Source of the DNA: Chloroflexota bacterium
GTDB lineage: Bacteria; Chloroflexota; Ktedonobacteria; Ktedonobacterales; Ktedonobacteraceae
Assembly (NCBI GenBank): GCA_005881995.1
Contig: VBHV01000555.1
Location: 1 to 6,113 of the forward strand
Length of the DNA stretch: 6,113 nt
Direction of reading: 5' to 3'
The stretch's first letter is position 1; each line of letters starts with the position of its first letter. The notes beneath the pieces were generated by a model, which saw nothing but the letters and a program-made list of their open reading frames with translations, did no database searches and was not told the origin of the DNA. The position numbers and the translations under genes are program-made. Positions 1 through 4,954 of the stretch are shown here, piece after piece.

Positions 1-71
1 TGCGCAAACCCGAACATACGGCCCTGCGCGAAAAGATGCATTTGTTCTGGCAGAATATGATGGCGCACTAA
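1..71 (+). CDS. 3' end of an upstream gene (partial, tentative)
   Basis: The frame starting at base 3 reads 22 residues ending LFWQNMMAH and stops with TAA at 69-71. Most codons end in G or C, as in the well-supported genes of this window, and the peptide looks like an amphipathic C-terminal helix. No start, domain or motif is visible, so no function can be named. The frame starting at base 2 is also open, from the window edge to TAA at 155-157, and encodes a hydrophilic peptide (about 51 residues). It has poorer third-position GC, but I cannot exclude it as the real gene end. The strand and frame are therefore uncertain. Confidence 0.3.
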   Translation, partial: RKPEHTALREKMHLFWQNMMAH

Positions 72-126
72 CGGGGCTAAATTTCATGCAAACAAAATCA
101 CCCATATACGAGGATTTTGTAGTAGA

Positions 127-155
127 AACGTCAACTGCTCTGGCAGAAGAACGTT
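127..155 (+). other. Small nested hairpin upstream of the membrane protein gene
   Basis: AACGT (127-131) pairs with ACGTT (151-155), and inside it CTGC (135-138) pairs with GCAG (143-146) around a TCTG loop. No U-rich tract follows, so it is not a convincing terminator. The short arms could be chance. Confidence 0.2.
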
Positions 156-208
156 AAGATATATATGAGCATCTCTTCTCATCAGAAGAAGGCGCTTATC
201 AACTACAT

Positions 209-214
209 AGGAGG
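209..214 (+). promoter_or_regulatory. Shine-Dalgarno AGGAGG deciding a TTG start
   Basis: A full AGGAGG sits 7 nt before TTG 222 and inside the longer ATG 165 reading frame. No comparable site precedes ATG 165, so translation most likely begins at the TTG. Confidence 0.65.
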
Positions 215-221
215 CGTTAGA

Positions 222-596
222 TTGGCTATACGTGTATCGTTAATGGTACTGCGCATCGCAGTGCTATTCAATCTCATTACAGGTATTATTTTCTGGACGG
301 GTAATGCAGACCCTCTACAAATTGTACACATCGTGGTCGGTATTATTGCCGTTCTCGCGCTGTGGACACTTGGTATCATACAGGGTCTCAGAGGTAGCAA
401 CTACGGCCTTACCGCTGCAGCTATCGTCGTGGGTTTGCTGCTGGCACTCGTCGGTCTATTTCAGACAGGCTGGCTCACCGGCTCTAATCACTGGATCATT
501 CAAGACATAGACCTATTGCTCGGCATTGCGGCGATAGGCCTTGGCGAGATGATTGGTGGACGCTCTCGCCGCATAACGGCAAAAGTACCATCGTAG
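222..596 (+). CDS. Small four-helix integral membrane protein, unknown function
   Basis: I do not recognise a named family. From the TTG start at 222 the protein is 124 residues and almost wholly hydrophobic. Four membrane segments are visible, at about residues 5-27, 32-56, 62-85 and 91-112, joined by very short loops, with an arginine-rich C-terminus (GGRSRRITAK). Histidines H36 (helix 2) and H90 (start of helix 4) and acidic residues D95, D97 and E109 in helix 4 are the only notable polar groups. They might bind a ligand or cofactor, but that is only a guess. The start is chosen because AGGAGG (209-214) lies 7 nt before the in-frame TTG. The longer reading from ATG 165 (143 aa) has no ribosome binding site and adds a polar 19-residue segment. 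It is probably a single-gene unit, since a hairpin follows. Confidence 0.75.
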   Translation: MAIRVSLMVLRIAVLFNLITGIIFWTGNADPLQIVHIVVGIIAVLALWTLGIIQGLRGSNYGLTAAAIVVGLLLALVGLFQTGWLTGSNHWIIQDIDLLLGIAAIGLGEMIGGRSRRITAKVPS

Positions 597-610
597 GCGA
601 AGTATTGTAC

Positions 611-631
611 GGGCGATCTTTGCGATCGCCC
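611..631 (+). terminator. Hairpin after the membrane protein gene
   Basis: GGGCGATC (611-618) pairs perfectly with GATCGCCC (624-631) around the 5-nt loop TTTGC, 14 nt after the stop codon. The position suits a transcription terminator. The bases that follow (TGGTGATAA) are not U-rich, so it may work with a factor or only protect the 3' end. Confidence 0.5.
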
Positions 632-650
632 TGGTGATAACTCGAGGCTA

Positions 651-679
651 TTGCCGAATGCCAGCTTATATGGTTTAAT
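651..679 (+). promoter_or_regulatory. Candidate sigma-A promoter for coaD
   Basis: TTGCCG (651-656, 4 of 6 matches to the -35 consensus) and TTTAAT (674-679, 5 of 6 matches to the -10) are separated by 17 nt. Transcription would start near 686, about 65 nt before the coaD start and just downstream of the preceding gene's hairpin. Confidence 0.45.
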
Positions 680-688
680 AATGGAAAC

Positions 689-721
689 ATCTCACTATAT
701 ACAGGACTAATAGAGTGAGAT
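689..721 (+). promoter_or_regulatory. Inverted repeat in the coaD leader
   Basis: ATCTCACT (689-696) and AGTGAGAT (714-721) are perfect complements with 17 nt between them. After one mismatch, two more TA/TA pairs extend the dyad inward. It begins a few bases after the predicted transcription start, so it could be an operator or a leader hairpin. No known regulator site is recognised. Confidence 0.4.
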
Positions 722-751
722 AGAAGACCACCATAAAGGGGACTTTAGAGC

Positions 752-1261
752 GTGAGCAACGAGGAGAGGCGAGGCCGTATTGCTGTCTATCCCGGCAGCT
801 TTGATCCACTGACGAATGGGCATCTTGATATTGCGCGAAGGGCGGCACGCCTGTTCGACACCCTGATTATCTCCGTCTACGCCTTTCCAGAAAAAAAACT
901 ATTATTCTCGGTGGAAGAGCGTATGCAACTGTGGCAGGAAGTGATTACGGCGGAACATTTGCCCAATGTGCACGTTGATATGTTTAAGGAGATGCTGACG
1001 GTTGACTACGTGCGCTCGGTCGGTGGCCAGGCCATCATCAAAGGACTGCGTTCACCTAACGACTTTGAGGCGGAGTTCCGGCAGGGATTGATGAACCGTA
1101 AGCTCGCACCAGAGATCGAGACCGTCTGCCTGCTCACCAATTTACAACAATTATTTGTCAGTTCTTCCTTGATCAAGGAAGTTGCGCGCCTGGGAGGCGA
1201 TGTCCAGGACATGCTTCCCGGCCCGGTCATGAGTGCACTGCGAAAAAAGTTCGGCTTGTAA
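752..1261 (+). CDS. coaD: Phosphopantetheine adenylyltransferase
   Basis: CoaD catalyses the fourth step of coenzyme A synthesis, transferring AMP from ATP to 4'-phosphopantetheine to give dephospho-CoA in the cytoplasm. The protein is 169 residues, slightly above the usual 160 or so because of a short polar N-terminal extension (SNEERRGR). The nucleotidyltransferase signature is complete: YPGSFDPLTNGH at residues 13-24, containing the TxGH-type motif (T21-H24); KGLR at 97-100 for phosphate binding; and the C-terminal VSSSLIKE from 136, the ISSS-like motif. The GTG start has an AAAGGGGA ribosome site about 10 nt upstream. The next gene starts 37 nt downstream, so the two are probably cotranscribed. 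An A8 run at 891-898 encodes the conserved EKKL segment and is not a defect. Confidence 0.97.
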   Translation: MSNEERRGRIAVYPGSFDPLTNGHLDIARRAARLFDTLIISVYAFPEKKLLFSVEERMQLWQEVITAEHLPNVHVDMFKEMLTVDYVRSVGGQAIIKGLRSPNDFEAEFRQGLMNRKLAPEIETVCLLTNLQQLFVSSSLIKEVARLGGDVQDMLPGPVMSALRKKFGL

Positions 1262-1298
1262 TGCGTCGAAAACCATCTACTAAGAACGGAGTAAAGGC

Positions 1299-1946
1299 GT
1301 GGACATATTATATCTTGTGGATCGCCTGGAGAATCTGATCGCTAGTAGCCGGAGGATGCCGTTGTTCAACCAGATCATGGTCAAAGAGGCGGACATCCTG
1401 AACATTATTGACCAGATGCGTACAGCCATTCCCGAGGAAATCAAGCAGGCCAGGCGTATCAATCAGGAGAAAGAGCGCATCCTGGCCCAGGCGCAGGCCG
1501 ATGCCAGCAGCTTGCTCTCACGCGCCCGCGAAGAGTCTGAACGAGTCATGAACCGCGAAGGGCTGCTGCGCGCAGCCGAAGAACGTTCTAAAGATATGAT
1601 GCGCCAGGCAGAAGAACAGGCTGAGCAGCTGAAAATCGAGGCCGACGCCTACGTCGCGGAAACATTACGTGCCCTGCGCGAACACCTATCCAACCTTGAG
1701 ATGGAAGTTGGGCGTTCTATTCTGAGCATCGAGAAAGGGCTGTCTAGCCTCGGCTTGCCGGAGTATGAAGAAGAGGGTGATGGGGTCGGAGAGGAAGAAG
1801 AAGCCTATGAAGATGAAGACATGGATAATATGGAAGACTTCCAGGAAATACAGCCTCCCCCACGCTCTATGCCGAGACGCGCTTCGCTAGCCGTCGATAC
1901 GAGGGGAGGACCGATGTACTCCCAGGATGCGCCCCCCCGTTCGTAG
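1299..1946 (+). CDS. Coiled-coil protein, ATP synthase B / DivIVA-like, with acidic tail
   Basis: A 215-residue protein of the uncharacterised family often found beside coaD in Firmicutes and Chloroflexota and loosely labelled ATP synthase subunit B-like or 'ATPase'. The conserved N-terminal part reads MDILYLVDRLENLI, then a short hydrophobic stretch with a proline (P21) and VKEADILNIIDQMRTAIPEEI. From about residue 46 to 150 it is a long charged helix rich in Ala, Glu, Arg and Gln, typical of a coiled coil. Residues 155-183 are strikingly acidic, and the last 30 are proline- and arginine-rich. There is no membrane anchor, so it is not a real F0 b subunit, and no ATP-binding loop is visible. 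GTG start with GGAG 7 nt upstream; it ends in tandem TAG codons. A structural or scaffolding role is likely, but the function is unknown. Confidence 0.85.
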   Translation: MDILYLVDRLENLIASSRRMPLFNQIMVKEADILNIIDQMRTAIPEEIKQARRINQEKERILAQAQADASSLLSRAREESERVMNREGLLRAAEERSKDMMRQAEEQAEQLKIEADAYVAETLRALREHLSNLEMEVGRSILSIEKGLSSLGLPEYEEEGDGVGEEEEAYEDEDMDNMEDFQEIQPPPRSMPRRASLAVDTRGGPMYSQDAPPRS

Positions 1947-1952
1947 TAGGGC

Positions 1953-1981
1953 TTGACACTTATAGACTGGTCTTCTATAAT
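1953..1981 (+). promoter_or_regulatory. Consensus sigma-A promoter for yceD-rpmF
   Basis: TTGACA (1953-1958) and TATAAT (1976-1981) match the consensus at all 12 positions with the ideal 17-nt spacer. Transcription should start near 1988, giving a leader of about 100 nt before yceD. It lies 6 nt after the preceding stop codon, so it makes yceD-rpmF and the genes behind them independent of the coaD transcript. Confidence 0.88.
1960..1980 (+). promoter_or_regulatory. Operator-like dyad inside the yceD promoter
   Basis: TTATAGA (1960-1966) and TCTATAA (1974-1980) are perfect inverted repeats separated by 7 nt. The dyad fills the spacer and covers most of the -10 box, the classic position for a repressor site. 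Part of the symmetry is forced by the TATAAT sequence itself, so an operator is plausible but not proven. Confidence 0.4.
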
Positions 1982-2001
1982 GAGCAAGCGCCAGAGGACA
2001 G

Positions 2002-2035
2002 AATATTGCTATGGTTGCGCCACAGCCATATTATT
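2002..2035 (+). terminator. Leader hairpin with U-rich flank, possible attenuator or upstream terminator
   Basis: TATGGTTG (2010-2017) pairs with CAGCCATA (2023-2030), with one G-U pair, around the loop CGCCA. AATA (2002-2005) can extend it with TATT (2032-2035) across a bulge. U-rich sequence follows (TTATTTCTAT). The structure lies inside the leader made from the consensus promoter, so it could end the coaD transcript, attenuate yceD-rpmF, or both. CCACA (2020-2024) can alternatively pair with TGTGG (2040-2044), which would disrupt the hairpin. Confidence 0.4.
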
Positions 2036-2092
2036 TCTATGTGGGATTTGTTTTGTTTTAAGACGATGAGGGATTGAAAAGGAATGGAAAGC

Positions 2093-2623
2093 ATGATTTT
2101 TAATGTGGCGCAGCTGATGAAGGCTCCTGTTGGAACCTCATTAGTGAACGATTTTCACGAAGACGATATTCAGCTTGATGACGATATTCACGTGGTCGGC
2201 CCACTCGATGGACATGTGCGCATGCGCCGGACAAACCAGGGATTACTGGTTGATGGATGGGTAGATCTCACGTTGGAGCTACAGTGCAATCGCTGCTTGA
2301 AGGAATTCGAGCAACCAATGCACGTGACATTTGAAGAACAGTTTTATCCAACCGTCGATGTGGTGACTGGTTTGCCGCTGGCTGCTTTCGATCAGGAAGA
2401 GATCTTCCCAATCGATGCTCATCACGAGGTCGATCTTACCGAAGCGATACGCCAAAATGTGCTAACCGCGCTGCCAATGGTCACGCTTTGCCGGGAAGAT
2501 TGCCTGGGGCTATGCCCGCAGTGTGGACATGATCTCAATCTTGGCCCTTGCGACTGCAAACCAGAAATCGATGCACGCCTGAGCGTACTCGAAAAACTAC
2601 TGCAAAACGGTTCACAATCATAA
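2093..2623 (+). CDS. yceD: YceD/DUF177 family protein, 23S rRNA accumulation
   Basis: Members of DUF177 (YceD) are needed for normal 23S rRNA accumulation in plants and bacteria and are usually encoded directly before rpmF, as here. The protein is 176 residues from ATG 2093. The family features are CNRC at 65-68 in the middle and a cysteine-rich C-terminal part with C133, C137, C141, C144, C153 and C155 (CREDC, LCPQCG, PCDC), a likely zinc-binding cluster, ending in ARLSVLEKLL. An acidic, mostly beta-type central region lies between them. I prefer ATG 2093 because AGGA lies 9 nt upstream and the product begins MIFNVAQL, like related proteins. ATG 2084 in the same frame would add three residues and has GAGGGA 10 nt upstream, so it stays possible. 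Confidence 0.88.
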   Translation: MIFNVAQLMKAPVGTSLVNDFHEDDIQLDDDIHVVGPLDGHVRMRRTNQGLLVDGWVDLTLELQCNRCLKEFEQPMHVTFEEQFYPTVDVVTGLPLAAFDQEEIFPIDAHHEVDLTEAIRQNVLTALPMVTLCREDCLGLCPQCGHDLNLGPCDCKPEIDARLSVLEKLLQNGSQS

Positions 2624-2657
2624 AGGACTTCATGTCCATAGAGGAGGAGTAATTATT

Positions 2658-2849
2658 ATGGGAGCGCTACCAAAACAACGAACTTCCCATGCCCGCCAGG
2701 GTGAAAGGCGGTCGCATCATCATCTTACGTTACCACAGTTAGTCGCATGTCCACAGTGCCGCAAGCCTCGTCTCGCGCACCATGCCTGCCCCAACTGTGG
2801 CACCTATCGCGGACGCCAGGTCTTCTTGCCGAGAGAAAAGAAGAAATAA
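2658..2849 (+). CDS. rpmF: 50S ribosomal protein L32 (bL32)
   Basis: A structural protein of the large ribosomal subunit, near the peptidyl transferase region. The 63 residues are normal for the family. The N-terminus is basic (MGALPKQRTSHARQGERR), followed by the zinc-ribbon form with C31, C34, C44 and C47 (CPQC, 9 residues, CPNC) and the typical GTYRGRQV ending before a lysine tail. This is the cysteine-containing, zinc-dependent version, not the cysteine-free paralogue that some bacteria use under zinc starvation. It has a very strong ribosome site (GAGGAGGAG at 2641-2649, 8 nt before ATG), as expected for an abundant protein. It starts 34 nt after yceD, the near-universal neighbour pairing. 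Confidence 0.96.
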   Translation: MGALPKQRTSHARQGERRSHHHLTLPQLVACPQCRKPRLAHHACPNCGTYRGRQVFLPREKKK

Positions 2850-2856
2850 TGAAGAG

Positions 2857-2887
2857 GGAGGCGGGTATTACAAACCTGCCTCCTTTT
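2857..2887 (+). terminator. Intrinsic terminator or attenuator between rpmF and fabD
   Basis: GGAGGCGGGT (2857-2866) pairs with ACCTGCCTCC (2874-2883), ten pairs including one G-U, around a 7-nt loop. TTTT (2884-2887) follows directly. It lies 7 nt after the rpmF stop and 16 nt before the chosen fabD start. The strong stem with a short U tract suggests partial termination, which would give much more rpmF than fabD mRNA. Confidence 0.65.
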
Positions 2888-2903
2888 CAACAGAGTGAAA
2901 AGC

Positions 2904-3950
2904 ATGACGACACAAGTCGCCTTTCTCTTTCCTGGTCAAGGCAGCCAGGCGGTCGGTATGGGGGCTGATGTTTTTGCGGCGTCGAAAGCAGCGCAACAGG
3001 TATTTGAAGCGGCAGATGATGCCCTGGGCTTCTCCCTGAGCGACCTCTGTTTTCGCGGTCCCGAAGATACACTGCGTGAGACTGTCAACGCCCAGCCTGC
3101 CATTGTCACTGTAAGCCTTGCGCTGCTAGCAGCGCTGCAAGAAGCCCTCTCTCGAGAAAATGCCTCTTCAGAGCACCCGTCTTCCTGGTCTACCCCCCTC
3201 GTTCCCAGTTTTACCGCGGGCCATAGTGTTGGCGAATACGCGGCGCTGGTCGCATCGAATGCGCTGGATTTAGGGGACGCCGTTAAGCTGGTGCGCGAAC
3301 GTGGTCGCTTGATGCATCACGAGGGAACCGTCTGTCCGGGCGGCATGGCTGCCATTATCGGTATGGACGAGGAGCCATTGCAGGAAGTGTGTCGCGAGGC
3401 AACCGCGCAACTCACCGCCAATCGTGCTGCCGCTGCACATCCGGGCCAGGGGCATGTCACCATAGCCAACTTCAACGCGCCGGGACAGATTGTTATCTCT
3501 GGCGAACAGGCAGCATTGACAGCAGCGATGGAACTGGCCAGAGCGCGAGGCGCTAAGCGGGTGATCCCGCTGGCGGTCAGTGGCGCCTTCCATTCGCCGG
3601 TTATGCAGCCTGCAGCCGTAGGCCTGGCGCAGGCTATCTCAAATGCTAAAGTCCACGATGCAAACATTCCGGTGATAGGAAATATTTCTGCCGCGCCGCT
3701 GACGAGCGCAGAAGAAATACGTGAGGAACTGGCGCAGCAAATTGCCGCCTCGGTGCAGTGGATTCGTACCATCGAATACCTTGCAAACGCGGGCGTGACC
3801 GTCTTCATCGAGATTGGCCCTGGACAGGCATTGACTGGCATGGTAAAACGTATCGCAAAGGGTGTAACTACCTTGAACATCAGCAGCCTGGCCGAAATCG
3901 AAAAATCCGTGAGTACTATGCGTGAAATGAAACTCGTGCATGAGGTATAA
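2904..3950 (+). CDS. fabD: Malonyl-CoA:ACP transacylase
   Basis: FabD moves the malonyl group from malonyl-CoA to the phosphopantetheine arm of acyl carrier protein, supplying the extender unit for type II fatty acid synthesis in the cytoplasm. From ATG 2904 it has 348 residues, against about 310 in E. coli. FPGQGSQ near the N-terminus, GHSVGE with nucleophile S108, R133 in the ERGRLM segment (malonate carboxylate binding), catalytic H230 in GAFHSPVM, and the VQW glutamine are all present. The extra length comes mainly from two loops, one before GHSVGE (serine/proline-rich, from SRENASSE) and one before NFNAPGQ (alanine-rich), neither of which disturbs the core. GTG 2895 would add MKS; both starts have weak ribosome sites. 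The substrate partner ACP is encoded 1 kb downstream. Confidence 0.96.
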   Translation: MTTQVAFLFPGQGSQAVGMGADVFAASKAAQQVFEAADDALGFSLSDLCFRGPEDTLRETVNAQPAIVTVSLALLAALQEALSRENASSEHPSSWSTPLVPSFTAGHSVGEYAALVASNALDLGDAVKLVRERGRLMHHEGTVCPGGMAAIIGMDEEPLQEVCREATAQLTANRAAAAHPGQGHVTIANFNAPGQIVISGEQAALTAAMELARARGAKRVIPLAVSGAFHSPVMQPAAVGLAQAISNAKVHDANIPVIGNISAAPLTSAEEIREELAQQIAASVQWIRTIEYLANAGVTVFIEIGPGQALTGMVKRIAKGVTTLNISSLAEIEKSVSTMREMKLVHEV

Positions 3951-3985
3951 TCGTAGGGAAGCCCCTTACGATTCGGGAATACCCG
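3951..3985 (+). other. Two adjacent small hairpins after fabD
   Basis: TCGTAGGG (3951-3958) pairs with CCCTTACGA (3963-3971) with one bulged T, loop AAGC. CGGG (3974-3977) then pairs with CCCG (3982-3985), loop AATA. They begin right after the fabD stop and precede a promoter, so they may mark the end of the fabD transcript, but there is no U tract. Confidence 0.35.
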
Positions 3986-4001
3986 CCGATGTGCTGGTGT
4001 T

Positions 4002-4049
4002 TACTTGACAAGTACTTTGAAAAGTGCCTATCTTGCTGTATAACAGCAA
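4002..4049 (+). promoter_or_regulatory. Promoter region of asp23-nusB-acpP with three dyads
   Basis: Two overlapping promoters fit: TTGACA (4005-4010) with TATCTT (4029-4034), 18 nt apart, and TTGAAA (4017-4022) with TATAAC (4039-4044), 16 nt apart. Three palindromes overlie them: TACTTG-A-CAAGTA (4002-4014), ACTTT-GA-AAAGT (4014-4025) and TTGCTGT-ATA-ACAGCAA (4033-4049). The first two resemble each other and are offset by about 11 bp. The third covers the second -10 box. This layout suggests a regulated promoter with tandem operators, but no known regulator site is recognised. Confidence 0.6.
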
Positions 4050-4074
4050 TTACAGTCGGATGGAAAAGGAACTC

Positions 4075-4407
4075 ATGGTCACTGAATCGTTAGGAGTAGT
4101 ACGAGTAGCTCGCCAGGTATTGCTGACCATCATTGTCAATGTAACGTCAGGTATACCAGGCGTCATACGTATGGCTCGAGGAAATGACCAGTGGTCGCGC
4201 TTTCTTGGGCGTGAAATACCCAGAGAGGGCGTAGCCCTGACCATCAAAGACAATACCGTCTCTGTAGATCTGTATATTGTTGTAGCATCAGGCGTACAAA
4301 TTGTCGAGGTTGGATCGGCCATTCAGGAAGAAGTGGCTTCAGCCATTGAAGAAATGGTCGGGATGCGCGTTCACGAAGTGAATGTCTACATCCAGGATGT
4401 CGCTTAA
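4075..4407 (+). CDS. Asp23/Gls24 family protein (YqhY-like)
   Basis: Asp23 family (DUF322) proteins are small cytoplasmic proteins linked to envelope stress or, for YqhY, to control of acetyl-CoA carboxylase and lipid synthesis in Firmicutes. From ATG 4075 the protein has 110 residues. The family pattern is visible: an N-terminal GVVRVARQVLLTIIVNVTSGIPGV segment, a strand pair (VSVDLYIVVASGVQIVEVG), a helix (SAIQEEVASAIEEMVGM) and the closing MRVHEVNVYIQDV. The neighbour nusB matches the yqhY-nusB order of Bacillus. A longer frame from GTG 4024 is unlikely, because that codon lies between the -35 and -10 boxes; AAAAGGA (4064-4070) sits 4 nt before ATG 4075. Its place between fabD and acpP agrees with a lipid-related role, which is inference. 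Confidence 0.88.
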   Translation: MVTESLGVVRVARQVLLTIIVNVTSGIPGVIRMARGNDQWSRFLGREIPREGVALTIKDNTVSVDLYIVVASGVQIVEVGSAIQEEVASAIEEMVGMRVHEVNVYIQDVA

Positions 4408-4424
4408 TCGTTCGCCTTAATATC

Positions 4425-4483
4425 CATTACTGCAACGAGACGATTACCTCTCCCCCGGAGAGGTTGGTCTCAAATCAGTAATG
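4425..4483 (+). other. Long nested RNA hairpin upstream of nusB
   Basis: Three stacked stems lie around one centre: CATTACTG (4425-4432) with CAGTAATG (4476-4483), GAGAC (4437-4441) with GTCTC (4467-4471), and ACCTCTCC (4446-4453) with GGAGAGGT (4457-4464), tip loop CCC. Internal loops are 4 by 4 and 4 by 2 nt. All 21 pairs are Watson-Crick. No U tract follows. The 3' arm contains the upstream candidate ATG 4481, so the structure would block it. It may be a processing site, mRNA stabiliser or regulator of nusB. Confidence 0.6.
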
Positions 4484-4507
4484 ATGGAAGGTAGTATTGA
4501 GGATAGC

Positions 4508-4954
4508 ATGCCAATTGGGATACGACGACAGGCGCGCATGATCGCCTTGCAAACACTCTATGAATACGATACGGCTCAACACCCGCCCGAGGAAGTCCTT
4601 CAGCGGCATGTCGAAGATCGCCATCTCCAGCCGAAAGTGTTCGAGTATGCGCACGAACTGGTCATGGGTGTCTGCGACCATCTTGCCGAAATCGATGCCC
4701 ATATTCAAAGTGCGGCTCGCGAATGGCCATTGAACCAGATGGCACGCATTGATAAAAATATTCTCAGGCTTGCAATTTACGAAATTCTGTTTAATAATAC
4801 GGTACCAGCGAAGGCTGCCATCAACGAAGCTGTGGAGCTTGCCAAGCAATTTGGCAGCAACACATCTAGCCGCTTCATCAATGGCGTCCTCGGTACAATA
4901 TTTAATCGGGCGCAGCAAGCGCCTATCCCTATAGCTGAAAGCGAGGTGAAGTAG
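4508..4954 (+). CDS. nusB: Transcription antitermination factor NusB
   Basis: NusB binds the boxA RNA of rRNA leaders together with ribosomal protein S10 (NusE) and lets RNA polymerase read through terminators in rRNA operons. From ATG 4508 the protein has 148 residues, normal for the family. It shows [16 protein letters not shown] at the N-terminus (RNA-binding helix), [19 protein letters not shown] and YEILF in the middle, and [17 protein letters not shown] then [12 protein letters not shown] near the C-terminus, all signature segments. GAGGA (4499-4503) lies 4 nt before ATG 4508. ATG 4481 or 4484 would add up to nine residues (MMEGSIEDS) but lack a ribosome site, and 4481 is in the hairpin stem. 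The stop codon overlaps the next start by one base (TAGTG), pointing to translational coupling with acpP. Confidence 0.94.
   Translation: MPIGIRRQARMIALQTLYEYDTAQHPPEEVLQRHVEDRHLQPKVFEYAHELVMGVCDHLAEIDAHIQSAAREWPLNQMARIDKNILRLAIYEILFNNTVPAKAAINEAVELAKQFGSNTSSRFINGVLGTIFNRAQQAPIPIAESEVK

Noticed and set aside
2..157. Second open frame at the window start (about 51 codons, hydrophilic)
   Set aside because: It has no start in the window and lower third-position GC than the overlapping frame ending at 71. An open run of this length is not rare by chance, so I kept it only as an alternative.
160..165. TATATA as a -10 box before the membrane protein gene
   Set aside because: No acceptable -35 element lies 16-18 nt upstream, and AT-rich hexamers of this kind are common.
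891..898. A8 run in coaD as a programmed slippage site
   Set aside because: It encodes the conserved Glu-Lys-Lys segment of the family, the frame continues normally to full length, and no slippage product is suggested.
3270..3941. Long minus-strand open frames opposite fabD (107, 187 and 100 codons)
   Set aside because: They are shadows of a strongly conserved plus-strand gene with intact catalytic motifs. Their compositions are unnatural and they have no ribosome sites.
4033..4049. LexA (SOS) box reading of TTGCTGT-ATA-ACAGCAA
   Set aside because: The proteobacterial LexA site is CTGT-N8-ACAG. Here the CTGT-ACAG spacing is only 3 nt, so it does not fit.
4475..4918. 147-codon minus-strand frame opposite nusB
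   Set aside because: The plus strand carries every NusB signature. The antisense frame shows no recognisable domain.
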